Part shown: positions 54,537 to 64,000 of the stretch, piece by piece
Numbering within the stretch: position 1 is the first letter of the stretch
Layout of the letters: every line of letters starts with the position of its first letter
Source: Enoplolaimus lenunculus
Taxonomy: Eukaryota > Nematoda > Enoplea > Enoplida > Thoracostomopsidae
DNA length: 64,000 nt
Direction: 5' to 3'
NCBI GenBank assembly: GCA_030248215.1
Contig: JASANG010002056.1
Span: 62,001 to 126,000, forward strand
The notes under the pieces: generated by a model
Databases searched by the model: none
The model's input: the letters and a program-made list of their open reading frames with translations, nothing else
Told to the model about the DNA's origin: nothing
Made by a program: the position numbers and the translations under genes

Positions 54537-56817
54537 CTGTTTCCTTCATATGAAGACAATAACATTGTTACTATGATTTTGTTATTATATTCTGCAACCA
54601 GTGGTTTACAGTGAAACACTGTCCGTGATGCATGCTGTTTGAAAATCGTTGCTTTGCGTGCGCAGACAAAAGTCTGAGCAAAATTGATGATCATATTTTA
54701 ATGCACGAATGCTGACGTTGTTGCTGGAGGTGGGATTTCGATACGATATAGCGTGAACGTACCTTTTTTGATAAAAACAAAACTTTGTTTGCACGCAGCA
54801 TATAGGTTCGTTGTAACCATTTGTTCATGATTCATGGGCAATCGCCATGTAACGCTTAGAACTTTATCTACTACCCCTCTATGGTTTAAATGACAATATT
54901 TCGATTGGTTATGTCGCTCTCTGTGGTTTGTTTGTTTTGGTGGGTAGCTCGGGTTCGCAGGTATTAACTGGTTCTAAACTGCAGATTTAGCACTGCAGAA
55001 TTCCAAATTTGCGAAATTACCTAGTCAGATTATATAAAGTATATAAAAACAGAACAATATGCGGCTCACCACATGAACAACATGTTTTCCAAATTGATCT
55101 CTATCTTGGTTAGTATTGATTTAAGTAGCGGGCACTTGTAGCCACGAGTGAATGTGACATCAAAGTAAAACTTATTGGCCTACTACAACCAGAGATACCT
55201 CGTGGTAAGAACGAAAATACTTTGGCAATGTTTTACTGGTGATTGTAATAGTTCTGCTTCAGCGTTCTGGTGCAGATAAGCTCTTAACCATAAAATGTGC
55301 AAAAAATTATTTGTTTTTCAATTTACTTTTTAATTTAAAAAACTAGTGCAACTGTTCAAACTCCTCTTAATAAGATCATTCATCTTAATCATAAACTAGA
55401 TCTTCATATGCTTTGAAAAATTCCAACTATTATACATAACGACATTTCATGAATTTTCAGTGCAAAACATAAACGGATCAAGTGTAACAATGTGCATTTA
55501 TGTAGTAAATCATCCTATTGTGTATGTTTTGTGACCACGTGTGTATTAAAGTGTCGCGTGCCAATGTACTCTTCATCGTTCTTTGAATTTCAAGCAAATC
55601 TATGTGTTGACTTTGTGAGTTATTTTGAATATATGTAACCGTAGTTTTATATATTTCTACGGGCTTGTATAGTTCACAACGTATTTTGATGACTGAAACA
55701 TATACATAGATTCGCAGAAACAAGCATGCAGAAACGAATTGACAAATTGTGTATTTTACATCATACCATCTTTCATCTTTCCGTACATTAGTGCTTCGTT
55801 ATTTAGATAAAAAATTTGAGTCTTCTGAACACAAAATTAGCAAATTCAGTTAGAAATTACTAATAGATAAGAGCACGCAGTGACTAAAGGTGTGTGACTA
55901 TATAAAATGTTGCGCGGTCCTGTGAATAGCTATATTATCTAACGCTTGAAATATATTGGCATCTTTTTACAGCTGTCGAGCGCAAAACGTCTCATATTGA
56001 AAATATTATTTTTGTTAATGTCGCTACATTAATACGAATATTTACATGCTAGCAATCTGCTTTTGATGCTACTTTACAAAACAGTTTTATGTTCGAATGC
56101 TCATATCGAAGGCGTATTTGGAATTGTTTAAAATTTGAAAGTTTGGATAAAATTTCTAATTTTAATCTCTTCTTTCGTGCAATACGGTGCCATTAAAACT
56201 GTTTGTCTAGGTCTTTAAACTCACAGATGTGGTCTATAGTTGCCGAAGCTGCTAGTAACGCTTCAACGAACTGCCGACGCTGCAATCGTGTTCTCGGCGC
56301 AGTGGCTAGCAAGGAGCCGTTGGGCTGAGTTACCAAAGGAGTCAGAACTTGTCATTTTAAACAACCTAAAATTTAATCTCATATCATTCCATAAAGTCGT
56401 GTTTAAAGTTGTACCTACTGTTTTATAGGTTACAATCAGTATTTGATCGTTTAAATCTGCTGGCGTATGGTTTGAGTACATCCAAAGCGTAGGTTTTGCA
56501 CTTTTAAGTGCAGAATATAACATGAGAAATTGGTGTTGTGTTTTGTGTGAAAATTCTAGTCGGAAATTCAACATTTACAGCAAATTTTCAAAAACATCTT
56601 TATGTACTTGCAACACATTCCTTTCATTTTCCATGTTAACTTAAGTCTAAATAGATAAATAAAGTTTAATATATATTTAAACAGATTTGAAATTAAGCCA
56701 GTCGGGGAAGATAAAGAAGAACCGTCAAATCATTGTATTTTCCCAAAACCCTTCAGTTTTGTTGGTATAGCGCCCTAAAAGATGAGCTATTTATTTTGTT
56801 CTGTGTTGTGCACATAT
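54537..56817. other. mig-15 3' flank, no gene recognised
   Basis: Follows the mig-15 stop. It should include the 3' UTR. The first clear AATAAA on the plus strand that I noticed is near 56657, far downstream, so the poly(A) site is not resolved. No conserved exon, RNA gene or well-bounded transposon was seen. Confidence 0.4.
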
Positions 56818-56967
56818 TATGGCCAATGTTACTTTGAGGGGCTTAACAGTAGATTCAGCGTATTCCTAAGCTTAAGCCTAAGCAAAAAATGTAATATAGA
56901 ATCTAAACCTACTCCTTTATAGACCCACCAGAAACCTGAACGCCCCTTAAAGTAACATGGGCCCATA
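56818..56967. mobile_element. MITE with GGCCAATGTTACTTT ends and TTAGGC-like core
   Basis: ATGGCCAATGTTACTTTGAG at the left and CTTAAAGTAACATGGGCCC at the right are inverted. The 150-bp core carries CCTAAGCTTAAGCCTAAGC, a degenerate run of the telomere hexamer GCCTAA. Single ends of the same family lie at 5553-5572 and 18023-18041. Confidence 0.65.
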
Positions 56968-57694
56968 TTATTATGCGCATTTTGCTTGTTTTTCAGCGGT
57001 ATATATCCTTCTCTGGTTTATTAAGCGAAATGAATTCTTGCATTGTTTTGTATTTGTTTGTATCTTGTTTTATATGGTGGATTTGTATATCTGTGTAATC
57101 TTTCGCTTTGTGTCTAGTGGGACATGTGTTGTCTGCATGTGCTAATATCGTATGTTAATATGAATTTTGGAAATTGCTTAAAAATTTAGGTAGCTCACCT
57201 TGTGCAACGGTTTCACATTCTCAGGGTAAATGAAGCTGTTATTTATGGCAATTAAATTAATATACGTGATTTAGAATTTATTTTGAGCAAATAACGGATT
57301 TTTCGGTTTACTATTACGAAAACGGACATTGATTTTTAGCTTCTTATTTATATAAAACTTTTGTAACTTTGAAATGAGTTGTGTAATTTTTGTCGTTAAC
57401 TATCTCTCATGTCGCAATTTTTAAAATTTAGAATATATCTTTTCAATTTGAATTTATAATCAAGTCAGTTATTGAACAAATTTATTACGTCATTTTTAGA
57501 TACAAAATATCCTCATTACAGTTCTTAAGAGTTTAGTTGTTTGCTATATTTATGTTAATTTTAAAAACATAAAGATTTTTAGGTCGTCATTGCTTTGGAG
57601 CTGATTTGTCCTTTGTCTAAACGTTAGCTTTTACAATGTATTATAAGTTTGGGAACTTTGTGTCCTATTTCCTCAAAACTTTCATTTCAGCTTC

Positions 57695-57882
57695 TTTTAG
57701 TGTTGTGCAATTAAGGCTTTTCCTGACTACACAAACTGAGTCAAAATTCGACTCCACCAGAATCAACTTCGACTAAATGAGTCGAATTTGACTCTGGCGG
57801 AGTCCAATTTTGACTAAGTTTGTATAGTAAGGAAAAGCCTGTTTCGGAGAGTCTAATTTGACTCACCATTTTTTGCAGTGTA
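57695..57882. mobile_element. Palindromic GAGTC MITE, second copy
   Basis: The same fold-back family as 9510-9706: CTGACTACACAAACTGAGTC against GACTAAGTTTGTATAGTAAG, with AATTTGACTCACCATTTTTT near the right end. The left outer arm is more eroded than in the first copy. Confidence 0.6.
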
Positions 57883-58268
57883 CTACGCATAAATTTATTT
57901 ATACACAATAAAACTCGGGCGTAGCCAGAGGGTTTCTAGTGTCAACTGACCGCCGCAGGGATTTTAATTCTCTTCCTGGAATAGCTAAAATTCTAATTAA
58001 GTAACATGTGATTTGGCGCTTATAGTGTGAGAGTCGCAGAGCGCTGGGGGCTTGGGAGCAGCAGCCCCCCATCGTGATTCGTTTCCCTTGACATAGCAGG
58101 GGTTTAGGCGGGGCGCTAGCCTAGAATACATATTTATACACAGCAAACGGGCGTAAGCCAAGTGGTTTTGGGTATCAACTCGTTCCGTTTGGGCTTAGAA
58201 ATTTAGTTAACTGCACTATGTCCGGCTTGCCTGCACATAAAGTTTGCCTGCGACTCTATTTGACATTA

Positions 58269-58645
58269 CTGTATTGGCCCGAATAAGAAAGGGGGGTAAT
58301 AAGAGTGGGGGTCCCCATTTTGAGTCCGAATCAATATGAGTCCGTATCCCTAATAAGAGTCCGTAAGCGGATAGAGTCCATAAGCCCTAATTAGAGTCCA
58401 TAAATGTCAATTAACCCTATTGCAGTGCATAAGTGACTCCAGGACCCAGTAAAGTTGTGTTCGAAACTTTAAAGCATACTTAGTTTTGAAAGTACATTTT
58501 TAAGTATAACCTAGCATTGTCGCTCAAGCTACTGCCATAAGACAAATAAACGTTAGATTTAACGGATAATTGCCGTACCGGATATATATCAGTAACGAAG
58601 GGCGGCGGAGCGTGGGTGAAACATAAATAACAGTCCTTTTGAAAC
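58269..58645. mobile_element. Truncated Tc1/mariner-like MITE
   Basis: Starts after TA with CTGTATTGGCCCGAATAAGA and matches the inverse of 8328-8765 through AATAACAGTCC near 58630, where it breaks off. It is continued by CGGCTCCGG-rich sequence of another repeat (58745-58800), related to 60480-60545. Confidence 0.6.
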
Positions 58646-58799
58646 TTTTTAATATCTGTTTCCATTATTTTAACTATCCGTTTGTACCCTGGTCTTGACC
58701 CATTGTGAAATTGCAGGCGAAACTCGTAGATATCAGTGTGCGACCGAATATATGGCTCCGGCAAAAAATCGGCATCCGGCTCCGGTATTTTTCATGCCG

Positions 58800-61310
58800 G
58801 ATATTTGTTTAAAAATTTGAAAAAATGAAACTAATTGAAACTACATTCACTGTGAAAACCAGTTTGTGAGAAGTTCGTGATTTTACCTGAGCCCTGTATC
58901 CTGTATCACCTTATTCAGTTCTTTTTCTCGATGTACGTTTATCGCTCTGATTTAGTAAACGCGGCCGGCAAGTGTTTATTAACCCGCCCCAAATCCTGTG
59001 TAACACCAAGTATGAACGAGTAAATCACAGGTTATGCAATTTAACTTGTAGCCTGATCCGGAATCCTTAGAACCGATGCCTGAATCGATTTAGTCCAGCC
59101 ACTGGCTCTAATTTACCAAAACTTTTACAAATTTCCTTGAACAAAGCCGTGCCATCCTAACCCCATTAGAATTACACCCAATTTAACCATGCACTCTAAC
59201 GCCGTTAGAGATGCACCCAAGTTTTCCGACCAATCTAACCCCGTTAGAATTGGTCCAATCCGTTGTAGAATACTAAACCCCCGTTAGATTAGCACCTGAC
59301 ACCAGTATTCTATACTGGGTAAATTCTGCGCCTTGCGCAACACAACAATACTCCAGCCCGGAATTTCTTCACGTTTCGCACCTCCGTGTCAATACCTAAT
59401 ACTATTCAACTTCCACCTACTTACCCAAGTCCGTTATCACTCCGATACGTCCGAAAATTCACACAGAAAACAATATATAGTACTCTGAATTTTAGCTGAA
59501 AACGTAAACACCAACTTTCACTAGCTCAAGACGAAGACTGACTCCGGTCCCGGCTACCCCCTGTACGTCTCGACCTAATTTGCATACAGACCGACACCCA
59601 CAATTGGGTGTCCGCCGATGCTCTTTTAGGTCCAGAGCCACTCACCCGGTACACAATCCTACCACAACAACAGCAATAGTAATATTACAACAACAACAAC
59701 AACATAATATATAAGCACCATGTTGGTGCTGACATAGCCTAGCTATGTCCTTTCACGCAAAGTCGGCCAAGACCATATGAAATAATATTCAATGACCACG
59801 CAGGGCCCAGGTAACTTTTACATTGCGGACACAGCCGCCATAACATAGTTTTTACAATTTTACGCCTAGTAGCAACGCCTAAGCCTAACTTAAGTTCTAA
59901 GAGAGACTAGGTGGAGCCAGGGACTCCGTTGTGGTTTTGATTTAGGGTTTTATTTTATGTTTTAGTTTTTAGTTTGAAATAGGTTTAAGTGTGGCAGAGC
60001 CACCTACACAGTTTTATATTTGCTTCAATCTTAAGGCGATTAATTTAGTTGAGAACAAGTGTAACTTCCCATTCGAAATTTTTTCTCAGAACGTAGCTCC
60101 CATTCCAAAATTCTGGCAAGGCATCTGGTTGCATGCCGGCCACGTTGTACTTTACGTTGCAGTTAACGTGAAGATAAGTCAAAACTAAGCTTAAGGGAAA
60201 CGATAGCCTTAAATCCTAAGCTACGTATCTTACAAAAACTGGATGCCCGACCGTAGAATACTACTTAGATACTTTATTTTAGTTTTTTTTTTCTATAATT
60301 TCAGTTATTTGTGGAAATATATAATTAAGAAATGTATTTGTGTGATAGGCTTTTAATTTACGAAAAACCCATTAGTGTGCTCAACCAGTAATTTAAACTG
60401 TAATGTGATTTAATAAACCGGTATACAAACTATAAACTTGTAAAGAAATATGAGATTAAATAAACAATCGAATTAACTATCCGGCTCCGGCCGGATATTA
60501 GATTATCAGGCTCCGGCTCCGTCAGTTTTTGGCATCCGGTCATACAATGGTAGATATCACAACAAACAAAACTTAAACCTAAACTAAACTTCCTTTATGT
60601 TGAACTCAGCTATAAAATTTTTACTTTTCTAAATTCTCATTGATCGGTGAGAAAACCTGAAATGATATGATCCGATTATATATTCCTTTATCAAAAAAAT
60701 TTATAAAATGCTCCATTAAAAGATTTCACTATATTTTTCTAAAAGGGAATATAATAAACCAGATTATCTGAAGAGATTTATCACCATAGGAGCTGTCTGG
60801 AATACAATTGCAACCAAAGAAGTTGAAACTACTGATTCAATTTTTACATTTACCGTAAAATGACAACATAGGCCCCATTTCAGCTTTCATCAAAAAATTT
60901 TCGAACCGATATCTAAATATGATTAATTTCTCTGATGCGCAATTACCGGCCGGTCAACAGGTCAGCCGCTGGCCGGTCAGTGGCCGGCCGGCTGGTTCCT
61001 GACCGGTGCAAAACACATTTAATGCTACGCGTGTTTTGCACATCTCATATCTTCGTTTTTCCACCGCGAAAATTGACTTAGGCCTCGCCTATTCCCCTGG
61101 AGAATATGCCTAGTCCCATCATATTTTCCGGGTAAAATAGCCCTTATCTGTAACAATTATTGTCCCTTTCCATTATTTTGATTATACTGTCCGTGTAGGT
61201 ATGTCTATACTAATCGTTTACGCCGTGTAACTGAAAAGTAAATGTTTCCAATACAAAAATATTATGCAGTTCTTTCGTTTGAAGCAAAAGTAAACCAAGT
61301 TCTTCCACAA
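58800..61310. other. Intergenic repeats and unassigned DNA
   Basis: No gene recognised. About 59160-59295 holds four spaced variants of CTAACCCCGTTAGA (some shortened), an irregular ~55-bp tandem pattern. At 59680-59700 there is a short (CAA)n run. At 60945-61010 CCGGCCGGTCA and GGCCGGTCAGTGG are repeated in a small GC island. CCGGCTCCGG motifs at 58750-58800 and 60480-60545 may be the two ends of one larger decayed insertion. The open frame at 59991-60188 shows no known domain. Confidence 0.4.
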
Positions 61311-61498
61311 TTTGGCCCACGTAAAAATCAGGGACGGAACGTTTTTCTGCGGGAAAACTATTTAGTACGCTTAAGCTTTTTATACTGATTTTTGCTTGGT
61401 TAATTGGTAGAAGTTTATTCTTGCGGTTTAACCTAATGCTCAGGCTTAAGAAAATGCTTTTACTACTGTTACGGCCCTGTTTCATACATTGGCCCAAA
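61311..61498. mobile_element. MITE with TTTGGCCC ends and TTAAGCCT-like core
   Basis: TTTGGCCCACGTAAAAATCA at the left mirrors CATACATTGGCCCAAAA at the right, with CAGGG/CCCTG just inside. The core has CGCTTAAGC and CTCAGGCTTAAG, TTAGGC-related. It is a diverged relative of 62957-63168. Confidence 0.6.
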
Positions 61499-61599
61499 AT
61501 GAGTGGGGTTTGGATGGGGCACAACACCTTTGAGAACACAAGAAAAAACAACGCCCCGAGAAAAACCTTCCATCCTTCACATAGACTCATTTTTAAATT

Positions 61600-61790
61600 A
61601 CGTTCTCAGGGGGGCGCTATCCCCCTGAACCCCCCGCAATTTTAAGGGACCTATGCAGGATGGGGGGCTACCGCCCCCCAAACCCCCTACACTAAGCGGT
61701 TCACACACTTACGCTGCAAAGACAGTCAAAAAATTTTGATCAAACAATGAATTGCTTTACGTGGGGGTTTGGGGGTGACAGCCCCTTGAA
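61600..61790. repeat. G/C-run tract (GGGGGCTACCGCCCCCC type)
   Basis: Alternating runs of G and C (GGGGGGCGCTATCCCCCTGA, GGGGGGCTACCGCCCCCC, GTGGGGGTTTGGGGGTGACA) stand out in AT-rich DNA and can form hairpins or G-quadruplexes. A related piece (GGGGGCTTGGGAGCAGCAG) is at 58044. Likely part of a dispersed repeat rather than a gene. Confidence 0.5.
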
Positions 61791-62003
61791 AACGCATAAA
61801 GAAAATGTTTTTTATGTGAGCAAGTTTCTCGAGTGCGGGGGAATCAAATGTGCCAATTTGGCTACAAAGGGATAAAGCCTTCTCGCATCCGTCTGTCTAT
61901 GGTTCCGTCGATCCTACGACCGAACCTAAGCATACACCTTAACTTTTCTCAGGATGTTTGGTTTCACAAGGAAAATTGGCGTATGACCCGTGATACTGCT
62001 AGT

Positions 62004-62111
62004 TTGGGAAATTTGGATATTACCCGGGAAAGTAGGATTTTGGGAAATTGGGATTTTGCCCGGGATATTGCGATTTTGGGAAATTGGGATATTACCCGGG
62101 AAATTTGGAGG
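62004..62111. repeat. 36-bp minisatellite, three units
   Basis: The unit TTGGGAAATTGGGATATTAC continues CCGGGAAAGTAGGATT and is repeated three times with few changes. A partial earlier unit (ACCCGTGATACTGCTAG) precedes it. Because 36 is a multiple of three, a plus-strand frame stays open and reads as 12-residue repeats (ILGNWDITREIA type), and the minus strand is open too. I treat it as a minisatellite, not a gene. Confidence 0.8.
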
Positions 62112-62956
62112 GACCTGTTCTATACATTTGCTGTTTGCTAAAATGCATTGGCTTATCAAATCAATATATTGTTTGAATTGTATGATTGAAAACAGCATTT
62201 GCCACTGAAAACTGACCACTGTTTCAATTTTGAAACTTCAGCAGGTTCTAGCCAACTGTTTCAATAACGAACAGTTTCTCGAGGAAACATGCGGAAGTGT
62301 TCCATGGAAAAATTGGGCTGTTGCAGAAACGGGGCTGTGACATCGGCAAACTGGCCGTAGAGATTTCAAAAATAAAATTGGCAGTAACCCACTTATCTCG
62401 AGTAGAATTTTTGCCTGAGGTCTGGTGCTCAATCCATAAAGGACAAACTTTAAAGCCGAAGTTTTTACCCTTTAATGGTTGCGTTTCTCAAACAGTACTT
62501 AAGCGAATTTCACGCTAAAGGGAACGTTAAGTATCTACATAAGTCGGTTATTGTTCACGGTGCCTCCTTATTAAAAGCAAAACGGTAGCTCCTAATAAAT
62601 ATTAAAGCAAAACGATTGTATCCTTTTGTTACAATGGTCATGGGCGGAAGACAGGTTATCTCAACTTTCTTCTGCGAATATTTCATTTCATTCTAGTTTT
62701 GGTTTCAAGTTGAGAGTTAAAGTCTCAGTTGTGAAGCGTTTATAATCACCACTCAGCTATTGAGACTCGTAATTAGGACCTAAAGGTGGCGTTTACATTT
62801 TGTGAAGATTGTACTGTATATATACATGCGTAAAATAAATAATTCCCGAACACTGTGCACTGTGTTATTTTGCACACACAGCGCTGAGTTGCTCATAGTT
62901 ACTCTATTTGGAAGGTGTTAATCAGAATAACAAATGTTTTCAAGTTGTTTGAAATC
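62112..62956. other. Unassigned intergenic DNA
   Basis: No conserved exon or transposon ends recognised. Open frames at 62238-62432 and 62297-62518 overlap on opposite strands and have no domain I know. Confidence 0.35.
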
Positions 62957-63168
62957 TTGGCCCATGTAAAGAACAGGGGCTGAACGTTTTTCAATGGAAC
63001 TGAAATAGAGTTAGCTTAAGCTTTTGGCTAATTTGTTTTGCTTGGCTTAGGCTTAGGCTTTAGGCTTAGGCATATACTCATTCTTAAGAATAGGTTTAGG
63101 CTTACGCTTACGCTTACGCTTAGGGATATGCTTATAATACTGTTCCCCCTGTTCTTTACATTGGCCAA
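62957..63168. mobile_element. MITE with TTGGCC ends and a core of TTAGGC/TTACGC hexamers
   Basis: TTGGCCCATGTAAAGAACAG at the left and CTGTTCTTTACATTGGCCAA at the right are inverted, about 24 bp. The core contains GGCTTAGGCTTAGGCTTTAG and later GGCTTACGCTTACGCTTACG, that is runs of the nematode telomere hexamer and a one-base variant. A related left end with a TTAGGC run is at about 7400-7500. Confidence 0.75.
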
Positions 63169-63245
63169 AATGTTCAATTAAACAGTGTAGGGTGATTGGA
63201 TCCAACAAACATTAAGGACAGCACAAATCATTAATTAAGCGTTCT

Positions 63246-63264
63246 TTTATTTTATACATTTATT
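63246..63264 (-). terminator. Two AATAAA poly(A) signals (minus strand)
   Basis: The minus strand has AATAAA at 63264-63259 and again at 63251-63246, about 400 bases past the stop of the candidate last exon at 63655. They suit the end of a minus-strand transcript with a 3' UTR of about 390-410 bases. Confidence 0.4.
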
Positions 63265-63654
63265 ATACAGTTGTACTGAGAGAAAAACGAAACGATATAG
63301 CGTACAGCAAATCTTCACCATACTTTTACACGAACAGTGTAGCTAAATATTAATCAGCACCAAAATTGTTAAGTTTAAAATAATTCTTAAATATTTTTCT
63401 CGGAGTGCTAGATTCGTTGTCATTTGGGCTACAACTATGCAATAGTCTAAAACAATACGCCGCTTAATATTACGTCTAGAAAACTGATCCAAGTTTAAGC
63501 CGATCTCAAGACACCGTAATACGCTTCTGAATACATATGCTCATAGAACCGTGCTAACACTTGACGAGCGTACCATTTTGTCGTGTGATTGCAATACTGT
63601 AAGCTTAAGTTTTAGACTATTTTGTGACTAGGTTAGGCTTGCCTAAGGCATTGC

Positions 63655-63701
63655 CTACAGCTCGAGGAACACGGCGGCTATGTTGTCCTCTTTGCTAGAA
63701 T
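63655..63701 (-). CDS. Possible last exon of a minus-strand gene (PP2C-like tail?)
   Basis: An acceptor (TTTATGCTAG) at 63702 or a second one (ATTCTAG) at 63695 opens a short frame reading DSSKEDNIAAVFLEL and a TAG stop at 63657-63655. The pattern Ser-x-x-Asp-Asn-x-x-(Ala)-Val-x-x-Leu resembles the last strand of PP2C-type phosphatases (the SxDN motif near the C-terminus), but a match this short is weak. Two AATAAA signals downstream support a transcript end. Upstream exons would lie beyond the window; in 63720-64000 I found no convincing one. Confidence 0.3.
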
Positions 63702-64000
63702 CTAGCATAAACCAATGCAAAGCGGTATCCGCATATATCACCGAAAAATTATATATGTATATCCACTGAATGAAAAATTACAATGGCTGGGTTCCTGAAA
63801 CCCTATAAGTGCGAGTTTGTATAACACATCTCACTGTCGAAATTTTTGTACATCCTCCACTGGGTTGCAATAGTCAAATTGTCATACATTAAACTCCGCA
63901 AAGATAGTGCCGATTTTAGTCAAAGTATAATATGCAATCCCTCCACCAAGTCCACAACAATTTATAGTAGGAATTGTTTGAACCCTTCAATCGTACAGGC

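Noticed and set aside
61833-62141. Plus-strand frame with 12-residue ILGNWDITREI repeats
   Set aside because: Explained by a 36-bp minisatellite; the opposite strand is open too, and there is no signal or splice support.
63870-64000. Minus-strand frame with GLGGGIAYYTLTKIG and a GTATGA donor-like end
   Set aside because: Short, bounded by stops, no acceptor and no domain. Probably chance.

Overview
The window is animal nuclear DNA and most probably comes from a nematode. Three observations point there. (1) The main gene is a MIG-15/Misshapen kinase whose CNH domain resembles the Caenorhabditis elegans protein as I remember it (for example [13 protein letters not shown] and FFSSAKGGSSSQIYFMTLNK). 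(2) The minus-strand gene at the left carries cysteine modules like the MIG-18-type fibronectin-I domains of nematode matrix proteins. (3) Short degenerate runs of the nematode telomere hexamer TTAGGC are scattered through repeats. Introns are long and packed with non-autonomous transposons, unlike Caenorhabditis. A large-genome lineage such as Enoplea/Dorylaimia (e.g. mermithids) is my guess, not something I can prove.

Layout. 441-9037 (minus): a secreted, multi-exon protein with a signal peptide, a furin-like site, six-exon FN1-like cysteine modules and a Thr-rich mucin-like C-terminal half. All its introns are phase 1 and one is a GC-AG intron. 10897-13107: a structurally complete piggyBac transposon with an open 568-residue transposase, TTAA target duplications and a repeated 16-bp palindrome. 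13.1-21.4 kb: no host gene recognised; a decayed second piggyBac (17056-17864), a SINE-like remnant and a cluster of four tRNA-derived SINE-like units in opposed orientation (20.0-21.0 kb). 21384-54536 (plus): mig-15 in at least 31 coding exons, 33 kb long, reconstructed here with every splice phase consistent (about 1,548 residues without the start exon). Its exons encode an N-terminal GCK-family kinase domain, a low-complexity proline/glutamine/histidine/acidic linker and a C-terminal CNH domain. 54.5-64 kb: repeat-rich DNA, then a possible last exon of another minus-strand gene (63655-63701) followed by poly(A) signals.

Mobile DNA. At least five small hAT-like families (8-bp target duplications, some exact), one TA-flanked Tc1/mariner-like family, a palindromic MITE, a GGCCCGTAGCCA-ended MITE and a TTGGCC-ended MITE whose interior is made of TTAGGC-like hexamers are present. 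So are several tandem arrays, a 1.7-kb element with nested inverted arms, and a tandem duplication of a mig-15 CNH exon whose second copy is decayed. I recognised no retrovirus-like or Polinton-like coding sequence, no rRNA gene and no canonical tRNA gene.

Functionally, the two host genes both fit cell-matrix biology: MIG-15 kinases act in cell migration, axon guidance and integrin-linked signalling, and the FN1/mucin protein looks like a secreted matrix or surface component. Their adjacency is only an observation.
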